Source of the DNA: BJGV01 sp965205785
Lineage (GTDB): Bacteria > Pseudomonadota > Gammaproteobacteria > Burkholderiales > Nitrosomonadaceae
Assembly: GCA_965205785.1 (NCBI GenBank)
Contig: OZ242188.1
Coordinates: forward strand, 1,426,001 to 1,490,000
Length of the DNA: 64,000 nucleotides
Direction: 5' to 3'
Positions 63,005 through 64,000 of the stretch are shown here, piece by piece (positions within the stretch are counted from its first letter, which is position 1; each line of letters opens with the position of its first letter). The notes beneath the pieces are model-generated. The model was not told the origin of the DNA. It made no database searches and saw nothing but the letters and a program-made list of their open reading frames with translations. The position numbers and the translations under genes were made by a program.

Positions 63005-64000
63005 TTAATGGTAGAGTGAGTAAAGCTTCATATAGAGCTCTCCTGCTGAGAGTAGTTCCTTATGACTGCCAATTTCTTTAATACAATTCTGATCTATTAC
63101 AATAATACGGTCTACCTTTTCTAAGGTTATTTTACGGCGTGCAATAATTATGGTGGTTCGATTTTGCATTAAATTATCTAGTGCTGATCGCATAAGATTT
63201 TCTGACTCAGGGTTAAGCGCTGTAGCTATTTCATCTATAATAAGGATAGGTGGATTTTTTAGGAGTATTCGGGCAATAGCAATATGCCGGCATTGTTCAC
63301 TGGAAAGTTTTGTTCCATGATCACCTATGAGTGTTTGCATTCCTTGTGGCATTCTTCGAATAAACTCTATTGCATGAGCAGCCTGTGCTGCTGAAATTAT
63401 TTCACCTTCAGTTGAGTACCCCATTTCTCCATAAGCAATATTAGCTGCAATTGAATCATTAGATAATGGGGTCTCTTGTGATAACAATCCAATTTTAGAG
63501 CGTAGGCTAGATAATTTAATGTCTACTAACTCATAAGTATCGAGTAATATTTTTCCATCTGTGGGATGGATAAATCGTGGCACTAAATTGATGAGAGTAT
63601 TTTTTGTGTTATCTGAAGCGCCAACTAGGGCAACTCTTTCTCCTGATCTGATAGTAAGTGAGAAATCTTTTAGGTCTTTGAAGAAACTAACATGTTTAAA
63701 TTTTAGGCCCCCCTGTACATGATTAAGGATAACCTTACCATTATCTAATTCAGTTTCTAGATCAAGGAAAGAGAAGAGGTTTTTTGCCACAGCCAAACTA
63801 TTTTTTAGTGGCTTATTTACTTTGGTAAGTTGTTTTAGTGATAAAAATAAGATTAAAACAGAAATGATAAATGAAACGAAACTACCTATTGTTGTTCCAT
63901 CAATAAAAGTTTGCTGAATAGCAAGATAAAATATTGTGGACAAGGCAATAGCTATAATTATATGTATTAATGGCACCCTAAGAATATTAGTATTTTTTAT
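63005..64000 (-). CDS. MsbA-like ABC transporter with eroded nucleotide-binding motifs, N-terminus outside window
   Basis: The frame is open from 64000 to the stop at 63005; the GTG at 63976 is internal, since MsbA-like proteins need about 250 more residues. Two membrane spans and the following domain align with MsbA, including RSGERVALVGA and NIAYGEMGYS. The Walker A site (GASDNTKNT, 63596-63622) lacks the usual GxSGSGKST; the signature is LSSEQ (63293-63307) instead of LSGGQ; the H-loop His is Arg; D-loop is ATALN. Walker B (ILIIDE) and the Q-loop are kept. It may be a non-hydrolysing paralogue or an early pseudogene. Confidence 0.75.
   Translation of the reverse strand: MKNTNILRVPLIHIIIAIALSTIFYLAIQQTFIDGTTIGSFVSFIISVLILFLSLKQLTKVNKPLKNSLAVAKNLFSFLDLETELDNGKVILNHVQGGLKFKHVSFFKDLKDFSLTIRSGERVALVGASDNTKNTLINLVPRFIHPTDGKILLDTYELVDIKLSSLRSKIGLLSQETPLSNDSIAANIAYGEMGYSTEGEIISAAQAAHAIEFIRRMPQGMQTLIGDHGTKLSSEQCRHIAIARILLKNPPILIIDEIATALNPESENLMRSALDNLMQNRTTIIIARRKITLEKVDRIIVIDQNCIKEIGSHKELLSAGELYMKLYSLYH

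Noticed and set aside
1..64000. CRISPR array
   Set aside because: No regularly spaced direct repeats were seen in any intergenic region and no cas genes occur.

Overview
The window is an AT-rich chromosomal segment of a Gram-negative proteobacterium, most likely a betaproteobacterium of the Nitrosomonadales/Methylophilales kind. This rests on remembered gene order and family resemblance, not on a search. Supporting features are the DUF4845-rnc-era-recO-pdxJ-acpS-nagZ run, pilC-pilD-coaE-zapD, ffh opposed to a CcsA-like gene and a CNNM/CBS gene, a fused Nudix/thiamine-phosphate-synthase-like protein, and a PCMT-family gene next to tolC.

Layout. 1-4.96 kb: tightly coupled RNA-processing, GTPase, repair, cofactor and wall-recycling genes. 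5-19.35 kb: a TusA-like gene, argJ, the Nudix fusion, pilC/pilD/coaE/zapD, the CNNM protein, the CcsA-like protein, ffh, DUF192, dut, coaBC, rpmB-rpmG and a fatty-acid desaturase. 19.4-22.5 kb: a small accessory island with an IS1595-type transposase, a convergent 54-residue ORF, an unknown acidic-tailed protein behind a hairpin-rich leader, a 13-bp perfect stem, a tRNA-like sequence with too short a D region, an HNH nuclease interrupted by TGA, and a 74-residue ORF. 22.6-46.5 kb: a conserved unknown, tesA facing an ABC exporter pair, ssb, an MFS transporter, uvrA, phoB-phoR, cysM, an orphan exonuclease, a BI-1 protein, a nitroreductase, a Sel1 lipoprotein, glnA, a rhodanese, uppP, thiC under a TPP riboswitch, a PCMT-family methyltransferase and tolC.

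46.5-63 kb is a surface-polysaccharide locus: gmd; a CDP-glucose route (rfbF, rfbG, RfbC-like epimerase, C-methyltransferase, reductase) that by content should make a branched 6-deoxy sugar; several glycosyltransferases and methyltransferases; and a WbpV/WbpL/WbpM-like trio that would start a lipid-linked O-unit. Its middle (53.4-55.3 kb) is scarred by a frameshifted membrane protein, a broken WbqC-family gene and a short relic of a neighbouring gene. From 63.0 kb to the right edge, on the minus strand, lies the C-terminal half of an MsbA-like ABC transporter whose ATPase motifs are eroded although the frame is open.

The most unusual items are this degenerate ATPase and the 19.4-22.5 kb island. 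No CRISPR array, rRNA, complete canonical tRNA or integrase was seen. Promoter and terminator calls were made by eye.
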